From a virus, in the IMG/VR virus record IMGVR_UViG_3300046458_000055, positions 1 to 21,078 of that record: a DNA stretch of 21,078 nucleotides; one strand, 5' to 3'. A program made the translations under genes and the position numbers. A model generated the notes under the pieces. The model was not told the origin of the DNA. It was given only the letters and a program-made list of their open reading frames with translations, and did not search any database. Positions within the stretch are counted from its first letter, which is position 1. Each line of letters opens with the position of its first letter. Below, in pieces: positions 12,039 to 17,721 of the stretch.

Positions 12039-12446
12039 ATGAAACTTAGATTACTGATGATTTTTGGTGTGGTGCTGCTATCAGGCTGCGCTAGTGATGA
12101 TATCGAAGATATGCCGCGTGACGCCCGTATAAAGTTCGCCAACATGGAAGGGTACTCAAATAATCCTTACCCCAATGCGGCAATGCTTGGAGAAGTCACT
12201 GGCATGAGTTGTGCTAGGAGGGGAGGTTCTTCAACCATGATAACTGAAGTTGGTGGAAATCTTTTTGCTACCACTTCAGGACCCGATGTAGCTACCGGGG
12301 CTGAGGCTTTGGAAAACATGCGCTACAAAGCTGCAATGAAAGGCGGCGACGCTGTAGTGAATGCAGTGTGCAAATCTGGCGGTGTTGACTGGGGGCATAA
12401 TTGCTGGTCAACGGTGAAATGCGTTGGAGATGTCGTTAAAAAATAA
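12039..12446 (+). CDS. RcsF-like outer-membrane lipoprotein (moron)
   Basis: A 135-residue lipoprotein. Residues 1-17, MKLRLLMIFGVVLLSGC, are a signal peptide with lipobox LSGC; Ala-Ser after the Cys predicts outer-membrane sorting. The mature part resembles RcsF: LGEVTGMSC (50-58, RcsF LGEVSGDSC), a helix with ALENMRYKAAMKGGDAVV (RcsF ARKRMQINASKMKANAVL), then Cys111, Cys122 and Cys128 in the C-x10-C-x5-C order like RcsF's C109, C118, C124. RcsF senses envelope stress and signals through IgaA to the Rcs phosphorelay. This gene lies alone between tR' and its own terminator. The ATG at 12039 gives a normal signal peptide; an in-frame ATG at 11997 gives an odd one. A promoter was not identified. 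Role inferred. Confidence 0.75.
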   Translation: MKLRLLMIFGVVLLSGCASDDIEDMPRDARIKFANMEGYSNNPYPNAAMLGEVTGMSCARRGGSSTMITEVGGNLFATTSGPDVATGAEALENMRYKAAMKGGDAVVNAVCKSGGVDWGHNCWSTVKCVGDVVKK

Positions 12447-12465
12447 AACCAATCAACACGATAGG

Positions 12466-12488
12466 GCTCGCCTCGGCGGGCTTTTTTT
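12466..12488 (+). terminator. Terminator after the RcsF-like gene
   Basis: GCTCGC-CTCG-GCGGGC with a T-C rich continuation of seven T. It closes the lipoprotein gene and separates it from hicAB. Confidence 0.85.
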
Positions 12489-12508
12489 ATGTCTGAGATC
12501 TGGCCACA

Positions 12509-12537
12509 TGAGCCGAATAATGAATTTAATCGGCTCA
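12509..12537. repeat. 8-bp inverted repeat upstream of hicAB
   Basis: TGAGCCGA and TCGGCTCA flank 13 AT-rich bases, 26 bases before the hicAB -35. It could be a regulator-binding site or a remnant terminator; no T-run follows on the plus strand. Confidence 0.5.
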
Positions 12538-12562
12538 CTCCTGCATGGAGTAAGCAAAAATG

Positions 12563-12591
12563 TTGACTTGGTAATCATAAATGTTTACTAT
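12563..12591 (+). promoter_or_regulatory. hicAB promoter
   Basis: TTGACT (12563-12568), 17-base spacer, TACTAT (12586-12591), start near 12598, about 23 bases before hicA. A TAAATGTTTA dyad lies in the spacer and could take part in HicB autoregulation. Confidence 0.75.
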
Positions 12592-12620
12592 AGTTCCATG
12601 TTCAACAGACAGGAGGAGTA

Positions 12621-12797
12621 GTGAAGCAAAGCGAGTTCAGGCGGTGGCTTGAATCTCAGGGAGTTGAAGTTTCAAACGGCACAAACCACTTGAAGCTGAG
12701 ACTAAACGGGAAGGTGAGTGTAATGCCTAGACATCCCGGAGCTGAGTTAAAAGAACCACTGCGAAAGGCCATACTCAAGCAGTTAGGTCTGAAATAA
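12621..12797 (+). CDS. hicA: HicA mRNA-interferase toxin
   Basis: A 58-residue protein nearly the same as E. coli HicA along its length: KQSEFRRWLESQGVEV, NGTNHLKLRLNGK, VMPRHPGAELKEPLRKAILK. The dsRBD-like fold carries the catalytic His23 (NGTNH). HicA cuts mRNA and blocks growth until neutralised by HicB. It starts at GTG, supported by AGGAGG four to five bases before it; no ATG is available near. Toxin precedes antitoxin, the usual hicAB order, with a hairpin between them. Confidence 0.95.
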   Translation: MKQSEFRRWLESQGVEVSNGTNHLKLRLNGKVSVMPRHPGAELKEPLRKAILKQLGLK

Positions 12798-12800
12798 CAA

Positions 12801-12820
12801 ACCAGCCCCTCGGGGCTGGT
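12801..12820 (+). other. Hairpin between hicA and hicB
   Basis: ACCAGCCC-CTCG-GGGCTGGT, an 8-bp perfect stem starting 4 bases after the hicA stop. Without a T-run it should not terminate efficiently. It may protect or process the message, or hinder readthrough, changing the toxin:antitoxin ratio. Confidence 0.75.
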
Positions 12821-12845
12821 ACTCGCGGAGATTCACTAAGACGAT

Positions 12846-13253
12846 ATGCGATACCCTATAAATCTGGAATCGTGCGAAGGGGGATATTTTGTTTCATTCC
12901 CTGATATCCCCGCAGCGCTGACTCAGGGCGACACGCGAGAAGAAGCGTTAGAGATGGGGCTGGATGCGCTGGTTACTTCATTCGATTTTTACTTTGAAGA
13001 TAATCGGCCTGTTCCGCTTCCCGGTGATATAACCGGCGATTACGTTGATGTGCCCGCCAGCGTGGCGGCAAAGGTGATGATGCTCAATGCGTTCATTGAT
13101 TCCGGCTTAACTCAGGTTGAGCTGGCTTCGCGCATGGGGGTAAAAAAGCAGGAAGTAACGCGGCTTTTTAATCTGCATCACTCAACGAAAATCGACACTA
13201 TTCAGAAGGCGCTATCCGCGCTGGGTAAACGGTTGGAACTGACCGTAGAATAA
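12846..13253 (+). CDS. hicB: HicB antitoxin
   Basis: A 135-residue HicB. N-terminal partial RNase H-like domain (MRYPINLESCEGGYFVSFPD, DIPAALTQGDTREEALEM, FDFYFEDNRPVPLP) masks HicA; the C-terminal helix-turn-helix (TQVELASRMGVKKQEVTRLFNLHHSTKID, about 85-115) binds the promoter. It matches E. coli HicB closely. The ribosome site is weak (AAGA at -10 or GGAG further away), unlike hicA, so expression may depend on the intercistronic RNA structure. Confidence 0.95.
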   Translation: MRYPINLESCEGGYFVSFPDIPAALTQGDTREEALEMGLDALVTSFDFYFEDNRPVPLPGDITGDYVDVPASVAAKVMMLNAFIDSGLTQVELASRMGVKKQEVTRLFNLHHSTKIDTIQKALSALGKRLELTVE

Positions 13254-13271
13254 ACCACCAACATTATTCAA

Positions 13272-13296
13272 AGGCTGCCTTCGGGTGGCCTTTTTT
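13272..13296 (+). terminator. Terminator after hicAB
   Basis: AGGCTGCC-TTCG-GGTGGCCT with a UUCG tetraloop and six T. With the terminator at 12466-12488 it brackets hicAB as a self-contained unit inside the late operon. Confidence 0.85.
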
Positions 13297-13407
13297 CGTT
13301 TTGCGCTCCGTGAATCCCCTTAAGACTCTCCTGTGTCCATTCTCACGGCAGCGCATTTTATTACAACAGCAAAAGAGCCGGTCTGACCGGGATCGCCGGA
13401 GACGGCT
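13297..13407 (+). other. Spacer before the lysis cassette
   Basis: No gene seen. It ends in a CCGGAGA ribosome site for the 13408 gene. A GGTCTGACCGGGATC dyad-rich stretch lies just before it. No clear promoter, so lysis genes are likely read from pR'. Confidence 0.4.
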
Positions 13408-13815
13408 ATGGCATTTGATATAACCAAAGAGTTCTTCATTGGTGCTGGCGGTTCTCTGGCCGCATCCATTGCTGGAGTCATGGCGTTTGGTCGATACTGG
13501 GTTAGCAGCAGGGCTCAGAACGCGAATGACAAATCTCAGATCAACATGCTGCAGTGGCAGATGGATCAGTTAAAGCTTTCCAAGGAAGAGAACAAGCAGC
13601 TGCGTGATGAGATAGAAGAGCGTGACGAGACGATCAGAAAGTATTGGGCTGAGATATCAGAAACCAAAACTACGCTCCAGATAATCCAGTTATCCCAAAA
13701 ACACCTCGAAGAACAAAACACCCTACTTAAGGAGCAGGTGAAAGAACTGACCACCTCAAACATGGAGATGGTTAAGCAACTCATCGAGCTTCGAGAATCC
13801 CTGAGGGTTCAATGA
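13408..13815 (+). CDS. Membrane-anchored coiled-coil protein of the lysis cassette
   Basis: A 135-residue protein. Residues about 9-32 (FFIGAGGSLAASIAGVMAFG) are one transmembrane segment, and from about 45 to the end it is a long charged coiled coil (KLSKEENKQLRDEIEERDE, QKHLEEQNTLLKEQVKEL). The form is like an inner-membrane spanin or a scaffold, but a proper spanin pair lies downstream, so the function is uncertain; interference with superinfecting phage or holin control are options. Overlaps the next gene by four bases, with CCGGAGA before the ATG. Confidence 0.75.
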   Translation: MAFDITKEFFIGAGGSLAASIAGVMAFGRYWVSSRAQNANDKSQINMLQWQMDQLKLSKEENKQLRDEIEERDETIRKYWAEISETKTTLQIIQLSQKHLEEQNTLLKEQVKELTTSNMEMVKQLIELRESLRVQ

Positions 13816-14051
13816 TGATCAAGAACTCCCAAGGTGAAACCATCCTGACCTGGCAAATGCTGGTGATTATTTCCTTAACGTCATTCGCAATATTCCTTGG
13901 CGGGGTTTCATCCGGTTACTTCTACTTTCGTGCTGAGTACCTGCCAAAGGCAGAGGCTCGCGACAAGGTAGTTGAAGAGATTAAGAAGCAGGTCGATCAG
14001 CTTCCCACTCAAAAAGAACTTAAGCAGGCGGTAACGGAGGATTCGAAGTGA
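13812..14051 (+). CDS. Single-pass membrane protein of the lysis cassette
   Basis: A 79-residue protein: short polar N terminus, one transmembrane helix (WQMLVIISLTSFAIFLGGVS, about 14-33), then a charged helical tail (KAEARDKVVEEIKKQVDQLP). Small size, single membrane helix and location directly before the endolysin suggest a holin, antiholin or pinholin-like role, but the helical tail is longer than usual. The previous stop overlaps this start. Two ATGs are adjacent (13812 and 13815). Confidence 0.75.
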   Translation: MMIKNSQGETILTWQMLVIISLTSFAIFLGGVSSGYFYFRAEYLPKAEARDKVVEEIKKQVDQLPTQKELKQAVTEDSK

Positions 14052-14515
14052 GCCAGATTATTGCGATCCTCAATTACGAAGAGGGTTATCGGGAAATTCC
14101 TTACGTTGATAGTGAGGGTTACCCGACAGTAGCGGTCGGCATCAAGATTGGCCCCAAAAATGCCAACCTTGCCAACTACACGTTCCGTGTGCCTAAAGCA
14201 GTCAGTGACACCTGGACGCAGTGCATGGTTGACCAGAAAATCCGCGACATGAACACCCGCCAGAATATTGCCGTTGCGCTGAAGCAATGCAATCCGGCGC
14301 GCGCAGACATCCTCTACTCCATGGCATATCAGATGGGCGTGGATGGGCTGGCGGCATTCAAGAACACGCTGGTGATGATTTCTAACGGCAACTTCTCAGG
14401 CGCGTCCGCCGGCATGCTCAACAGCAAGTGGGCAGTGCAAACGCCAAGCCGAGCACAACGCCACGCTGAAGTAATGCGCACCGGTAGTTATGACGCTTAC
14501 AAGGGGCTGATATGA
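14048..14515 (+). CDS. Endolysin, T4-type lysozyme (GH24)
   Basis: A 155-residue muramidase. The catalytic triad of the family is visible: Glu12 in NYEEGYRE, Asp21 in YVDSEGYPT and Thr27, with the E-x8-D-x5-T spacing of T4 lysozyme. The second lobe has AYQMGVDGLAAFKNTL, WAVQTPSRAQRHAEVMRTGS and DAYKGL, all close to T4 lysozyme. It cleaves the glycan strand of peptidoglycan. There is no signal or SAR segment, so it should need a large-hole holin. Overlaps both neighbours by four bases. Confidence 0.93.
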   Translation: MSQIIAILNYEEGYREIPYVDSEGYPTVAVGIKIGPKNANLANYTFRVPKAVSDTWTQCMVDQKIRDMNTRQNIAVALKQCNPARADILYSMAYQMGVDGLAAFKNTLVMISNGNFSGASAGMLNSKWAVQTPSRAQRHAEVMRTGSYDAYKGLI

Positions 14516-14856
14516 GCCTGTTAATTTTCTTCGCCATCATCCTGATCGCCATCTTCGCCTTATTGCTAATCCGCAAATACTCATCCATTGAGTTTGTGGC
14601 GCATGCCCGGCTGCTATTCAAAGCCTGGTCCGTGTGGCTGGCCTCGATCGGTTCAGCTCTAAGCGCATGGGTTCAGTCTTTCCCTGATGCCGCTATGAAT
14701 GGCTGGAACATGCTTCCACCTGACATCAAGTCATTTCTGCCTCAGAACTACCTTGGCCTCATCGGGGCGTTCATGGTGGCAATGGCCGTCATGTCCCAAT
14801 TCATCCGCCAGCACAAACTGGTAGTGCAGAAGCAGGAAATGGAGCGCACACCATGA
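14512..14856 (+). CDS. Putative holin
   Basis: A 114-residue membrane protein with an N-terminal transmembrane helix (LLIFFAIILIAIFALLLI, 3-20), a middle amphipathic stretch (LFKAWSVWLASIGSALSAWV) and a C-terminal helix (YLGLIGAFMVAMAVMS). The LPPDIKSFLPQNYLGLIG motif between them is characteristic of a widespread enterobacterial holin family as I recall it. It lies right after the endolysin with ATGA overlap on both sides. It would release the endolysin to the periplasm. Good but not certain. Confidence 0.75.
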   Translation: MSLLIFFAIILIAIFALLLIRKYSSIEFVAHARLLFKAWSVWLASIGSALSAWVQSFPDAAMNGWNMLPPDIKSFLPQNYLGLIGAFMVAMAVMSQFIRQHKLVVQKQEMERTP

Positions 14857-15149
14857 ACGAATTCATCTCACTGTTTACGGGTAGCTGGGGCTGGTTAGCC
14901 GGCCTTGGGCTGGCTGCTGCTGCACTGGTTGGCACATATCTTGGCGGAAAGAAGATTGGCGCCGTGAAAACTCAGGCGGCCGCAGACGTCACCGCGGCGA
15001 AAGTCGAATCAGCTCAGGTATCTGCCGTAGCTGAAAAGCAGAAAGAAAACACACAGGTGGTGAAGGATGTTCAGCAAAGCAATTCTGCTCTCAGCTATGA
15101 CGCTGCTCGCAACAAGCTGCAGCAATCCCGTTTCAACAGGCCAGAGTAA
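14853..15149 (+). CDS. Inner-membrane spanin (Rz-like)
   Basis: A 98-residue protein with an N-terminal membrane helix (WGWLAGLGLAAAALVGTYLG, about 12-31) and a periplasmic coiled coil rich in Ala, Lys and Gln. It is shorter than lambda Rz (153 residues). The next gene starts out of frame inside its 3' end and encodes a lipoprotein, the classic overlapping i-spanin/o-spanin arrangement. The two join the inner and outer membranes to complete lysis. Confidence 0.8.
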   Translation: MNEFISLFTGSWGWLAGLGLAAAALVGTYLGGKKIGAVKTQAAADVTAAKVESAQVSAVAEKQKENTQVVKDVQQSNSALSYDAARNKLQQSRFNRPE

Positions 15150-15297
15150 CCCGACCACTGTAGCTGACTCCAGCTGCACTCTATTCGGCCCGATCTACAC
15201 CTACGGCAAAGACTCTGAGCTGATGGACATTCGTACCGTCAGGGAAATCAACACGCATAACGACACCTACGTGAAAGTTTGCGGAGAGCCAAAATGA
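15067..15297 (+). CDS. Outer-membrane spanin (Rz1-like lipoprotein)
   Basis: A 76-residue lipoprotein in another frame, overlapping the i-spanin by 83 bases. Signal peptide and lipobox are MFSKAILLSAMTLLATSC with lipid Cys18. The mature part is 59 residues, Ser/Thr-rich then VADSSCTLFGPIYTYGKDSE, and lacks the proline-rich stretch of lambda Rz1; two further Cys (37 and 73) could form a disulphide. GTGAAGG precedes the ATG. Confidence 0.8.
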   Translation: MFSKAILLSAMTLLATSCSNPVSTGQSNPTTVADSSCTLFGPIYTYGKDSELMDIRTVREINTHNDTYVKVCGEPK

Positions 15298-15569
15298 ACA
15301 TCCTTAAACGAGCCTGGCTATGGCTCATCACAAAACACCAGAAGGAAACACCTGTGACCGACATTACAGCATCAGATACCGCACCAGAATCAACCACCAC
15401 CGTGCAGAACGTGACAGTTGATCCAACTCCAATCCCAGCCACAGTGGAAGTGGTAAAAACCGGCGTGAAGGACTTCGAAGCGGCTTTTGCATTCGTTGAA
15501 GCTGGTGTTGCTCAGCTGGGTGACGCTGCAAAAGATGAATTGAAAGCGCTGGCCCAGAAATATCTCTAA
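15294..15569 (+). CDS. 91-residue protein after the spanins
   Basis: Starts MNILKRAWLWLITKH, overlapping the spanin stop by four bases, with GGAG upstream. A short amphipathic/hydrophobic N terminus is followed by a Thr/Pro-rich linker (about 20-55) and an acidic amphipathic helix (FEAAFAFVEAGVAQLGDAAK, ending ALAQKYL). Similar small proteins occur next to lysis genes in other enterobacterial phages from memory. Function unknown. An in-frame start at 15279 would sit inside the spanin gene and is not needed. Confidence 0.7.
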   Translation: MNILKRAWLWLITKHQKETPVTDITASDTAPESTTTVQNVTVDPTPIPATVEVVKTGVKDFEAAFAFVEAGVAQLGDAAKDELKALAQKYL

Positions 15570-15598
15570 CTGACCCTAAGTTACCTTCAGCACTATCA

Positions 15599-15621
15599 GC
15601 CTCGCATCTGCGGGGCTTTTT
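15599..15621 (+). terminator. Terminator after lysis cassette
   Basis: GCCTCGC-ATCT-GCGGGGC (one G-T pair) then five T. Late transcription must pass it to reach the terminase, which Q-modified polymerase can do. Confidence 0.85.
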
Positions 15622-15794
15622 AACATCCAGAAGACAGTGGTGGAGTATTACAAACTACTTCCATTCGCGCATCTCACGCGCATATCAACGAGAGCCTTTC
15701 AGTAAGCGAGCCTGAGAATAGCCGTTATAGGTGGCGACCTTCTCTCGGGCGGCTTTTCTGTGAGACAGGCTCACTTTCTAAAAGGTAAAACGCA
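15622..15794 (+). other. Structured spacer before the KilA-N gene
   Basis: No gene. GAGCCTG (15708-15714) pairs with CAGGCTC (15766-15772), and inside it AGCCG (15720-15724) pairs with CGGCT (15750-15754), giving a nested, branched fold of about 65 nt that ends just before the AAAGG ribosome site. It could be a structured 5' leader or a small RNA. Confidence 0.45.
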
Positions 15795-16322
15795 ATGACA
15801 TATCCAACAGTGATCGTAAATGGCGTATCTGTCCGGGTGGATAGCGAAGGCCGCTATAACCTGAATGACCTTCACGCTGCTGCTGTGTTGAAAGGTGAGG
15901 CAACTGACAATCAGAGGCCTAGTCAGTTCATGCGAAGCAAGCAAGTGCGCAAGTTTGTACAGACATTGAGCGCAGTGCAAAAATGCACGGCGGTTGATTC
16001 TGTTAATGGCGGACCAACCCACGGCGTGTGGGGAATGGAATTGGTAGCTATTCGATACGCCGCCTGGCTCAGTCCAGAGTTTGAAATCCGGGTATATGAA
16101 ACGTTCCGTGAAGCCGTACTCAATGGCATTGGCAACATGACTCGCCTTAACCGGCTAGACCTGCTGATCGCAAGTGAAACCAAAGAGGTAAGCGCCTGCG
16201 CCCGCAAGATGAATAAGTGGGGAGTGGGCGGCCGCAAGAGAATGCTCAGTGGCACCAGAGAAAACCTGCTGGAACAGTTAGACCCGGACATGGTTGCACT
16301 GATGGGAGGAAAGGCAGCATAG
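15795..16322 (+). CDS. KilA-N domain protein
   Basis: A 175-residue protein with a KilA-N DNA-binding domain: YNLNDLHAAAV (21-31), PSQFMRSKQVRKFVQ (42-56), THGVWGMELVAIRYAAWLSPEFEIRVYETF (about 75-105). The short C-terminal part is helical and basic. KilA-N proteins in phages act as antirepressors or regulators; P1 KilA is lethal to the host when expressed. Here it sits in the late region as a probable accessory gene. AAAAGG is 7-8 bases before the ATG. Confidence 0.9.
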   Translation: MTYPTVIVNGVSVRVDSEGRYNLNDLHAAAVLKGEATDNQRPSQFMRSKQVRKFVQTLSAVQKCTAVDSVNGGPTHGVWGMELVAIRYAAWLSPEFEIRVYETFREAVLNGIGNMTRLNRLDLLIASETKEVSACARKMNKWGVGGRKRMLSGTRENLLEQLDPDMVALMGGKAA

Positions 16323-16483
16323 CCAACGCAAATCTGCGTCGGCAGAGAGCCAATTTCACAACGGTTTTTCTTTAGTTGACGCGAAACGCACATAAAACCA
16401 AAAATAGTTACCGCTATCACATCATTGGAAAATAATTTTTAGGATAATGTTAACTCAATGAAATTATCACCAATGGTGATCAA
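16323..16483 (+). other. AT-rich spacer after the KilA-N gene
   Basis: An imperfect hairpin GCCAACGCA/TGCGTCGGC (16322-16343) overlaps the KilA-N stop, without a T-run. The rest is AT-rich and marks the left edge of an island of different base composition. Possible -35 TTGACG and TTGGAA lack convincing -10 partners. Confidence 0.4.
16466..16480. promoter_or_regulatory. Perfect 15-bp palindrome before the 16484 gene
   Basis: ATCACC-AAT-GGTGAT ends 3 bases before the ATG of the 16484 gene, covering its only ribosome-site candidate (GGTGAT). It could be an operator or an RNA hairpin that hides the start. It differs from the AATAC operators of CI/Cro. Confidence 0.55.
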
Positions 16484-16780
16484 ATGAAATCTTCCGGCTT
16501 TTATTTTCTGTTATCTGACGATAGTAAAGTTTTCATTTCTCCAAATTCAGGCATGGAAAAGTGCTCTGCGGTATATAAGGGATTAGAAATCTTAGTGGAT
16601 GTGGAAGGAGGCTCATTTTCCTCATCTAATATTGAAAGTGAAAAAAATAGCTTGGGAGTCAAAGAGTTTAAGAGAGTTGATCTTGATGATCCCAAAGATG
16701 ATAAATCGGGAGGTGTCGATGCAAAGGGATGCCGCGTATCAGGCTGCTGCTGCAACTGTGGTGGTGGATGGATCTGCTAA
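16484..16780 (+). CDS. 98-residue protein with Cys-rich C terminus
   Basis: Starts MKSSGFYFLLSDDSKVFISP; acidic and polar through the middle (KEFKRVDLDDPKDDKSGG), then ends GCRVSGCCCNCGGGWIC, with six Cys in the last 17 residues. The first 80 residues look like a small beta-rich protein. The Cys-rich end is encoded where another frame encodes a 28-residue peptide with a better ribosome site, so one of the two may be a frame artefact, or the tail may be real. No signal peptide. Unknown family; DNA is AT-rich. Confidence 0.5.
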   Translation: MKSSGFYFLLSDDSKVFISPNSGMEKCSAVYKGLEILVDVEGGSFSSSNIESEKNSLGVKEFKRVDLDDPKDDKSGGVDAKGCRVSGCCCNCGGGWIC

Positions 16781-16805
16781 TTACTATTCACAGAATGCTA
16801 TCTAA
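16719..16805 (+). CDS. 28-residue Ala-rich peptide overlapping the Cys-rich gene
   Basis: ATG at 16719 follows GGGAGG at 6 bases, a strong site. It encodes MQRDAAYQAAAATVVVDGSA then NYYSQNAI and stops at 16803-16805, just before a terminator-like hairpin. It overlaps the 3' end of the 98-codon gene in a different frame. Whether it is made is unproven; the ribosome site is the main support. Confidence 0.4.
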   Translation: MQRDAAYQAAAATVVVDGSANYYSQNAI

Positions 16806-16808
16806 GCT

Positions 16809-16829
16809 CCGCCTACGGGTGGTTATTTA
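16809..16829 (+). terminator. Weak terminator-like hairpin
   Basis: CCGCC-TACG-GGTGG followed by TTATTTAT. Stem and loop resemble the stronger terminator at 17181-17203. Confidence 0.5.
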
Positions 16830-16839
16830 TAGCATCACA

Positions 16840-16861
16840 AAGCGCATTTACGAGTGCGCTT
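16840..16861. repeat. 7-bp inverted repeat
   Basis: AAGCGCA/TGCGCTT around an 8-base loop, in the spacer between the small genes. No T-run on either side. Confidence 0.5.
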
Positions 16862-16942
16862 GAAGATGAATCATAAATTTTGCTTCACTAAGATTAATCC
16901 TAACGGTAGTGTATAACCTCACTTTATGAAAAGGAGGCTGTG

Positions 16943-17161
16943 ATGTTAGATGGCTATTATGACTTGGATGGGACGCGTGGTGAGCAGGTAGCAACCGAGC
17001 GGAAAAGGCTATTAGCAGTAAAAGCTGCTTTAGAAATTGCAAAAGCTGCGGTTGGAAGCAATGCTTCTTCAACAGTTTCAAGAGCTGATGACGACTTGAA
17101 AAATGTTGCAAAAGAAGTGGCTAATTTAGCTGATGCCATTCAGGCCGCTTTAGCGAAGTGA
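16943..17161 (+). CDS. 72-residue helical protein
   Basis: ATG at 16943 with a strong AAGGAGG site 5 bases upstream. After a short aromatic start (MLDGYYDLDGTRGEQ) the protein is Ala/Lys-rich helix: KAALEIAKAAVGSNASS, then DDDLKNVAKEVANLADAIQA. It ends 19 bases before a strong terminator. No membrane helix. It looks like a small helical bundle or an antitoxin-sized partner protein, but I do not recognise a family. Confidence 0.65.
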   Translation: MLDGYYDLDGTRGEQVATERKRLLAVKAALEIAKAAVGSNASSTVSRADDDLKNVAKEVANLADAIQAALAK

Positions 17162-17180
17162 TCTATTAATATTAAGTACA

Positions 17181-17203
17181 ACCGCCTACGGGCGGTTTTT
17201 TTT
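17181..17203 (+). terminator. Terminator after the 72-residue gene
   Basis: ACCGCC-TACG-GGCGGT and eight T on the plus strand. It bounds the small plus-strand genes from the antisense genes that follow. Confidence 0.9.
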
Positions 17204-17212
17204 GTTGGTGCA

Positions 17213-17545
17213 TCAGTTAGAAAACATCGGGGAAATCCAGTGATAAACTGTCTCATAAACAGAGCCGTGGTAAGTATTTTCAATGCTGCTAAGGTAGATA
17301 ATCATCGATTCTATGGTTGTGTCAGTCAACAAGGTGTTTATTCGGGCAGGTTGGTCATCATCTTCATCAATGTATTCAAAAAGTAAGGCAGGTCTGCCGT
17401 TCAGGATCACGTCTGAGATAACTACATTATAAGTTCCACTCAGTTCAAACTGGATTTTGAAGTTACCAAGAATCTCATGGCTACGAGGATAAAAATAGAG
17501 CGATTCATTTTTATTAAGTGCTGTTTCCCAATCAAAAATACCCAT
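17213..17545 (-). CDS. 110-residue protein antisense to the late operon
   Basis: A minus-strand gene within plus-strand late genes. From an ATG at 17545 it reads MGIFDWETALNKNESLYFYP and goes on with alternating strand-like segments (FKIQFELSGTYNVVISDVIL, PALLFEYIDEDDDQPARI) and a C-terminal helix. It is acidic and soluble, without motifs I know. A TTG at 17560 would add five residues; neither start has a good ribosome site. AT-rich and oriented against the operon, it looks acquired. An immunity-type or regulator role is possible but unsupported. Confidence 0.55.
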   Translation of the reverse strand: MGIFDWETALNKNESLYFYPRSHEILGNFKIQFELSGTYNVVISDVILNGRPALLFEYIDEDDDQPARINTLLTDTTIESMIIYLSSIENTYHGSVYETVYHWISPMFSN

Positions 17546-17616
17546 TTTTTTAAAATCCAATTCATTGGTTTATAAGTAATATCTCGAATTTCATCGCGCA
17601 AGCCAAGGAATATCCA

Positions 17617-17721
17617 ATGACCAAACTTGACTGGAAGTCTACCGAATCGGCTTACCGGGATGGCTATATGCGCTTTCCATCGACAGTAACGCTGGCATCA
17701 GCTGAACTGTTAGGAATGTAG
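17617..17721 (+). pseudogene. Possible truncated plus-strand gene start
   Basis: ATG at 17617 with CAAGGA upstream begins MTKLDWKSTESAYRDGYMRF and runs 34 codons to a TAG, the second half lying over the end of the antisense 17664-17891 gene. The first 20 residues look like the start of a genuine protein, the rest does not. It may be the remnant of a late gene cut off by insertion of the antisense gene. Confidence 0.3.

Noticed and set aside
13408-13815. Calling the coiled-coil membrane protein the i-spanin
   Set aside because: It is not next to an outer-membrane lipoprotein gene; the overlapping pair at 14853-15297 fits much better.
16599-16805. 68-codon plus-strand frame beginning MWKEAHFPHL
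   Set aside because: The first 40 codons are a shadow of the 98-residue gene; only the last 28, with their own ribosome site, are considered.
16501-17139. Minus-strand frames of 60-87 codons under the small-gene island
   Set aside because: Shadows with no ribosome sites; the plus-strand genes have strong ones.
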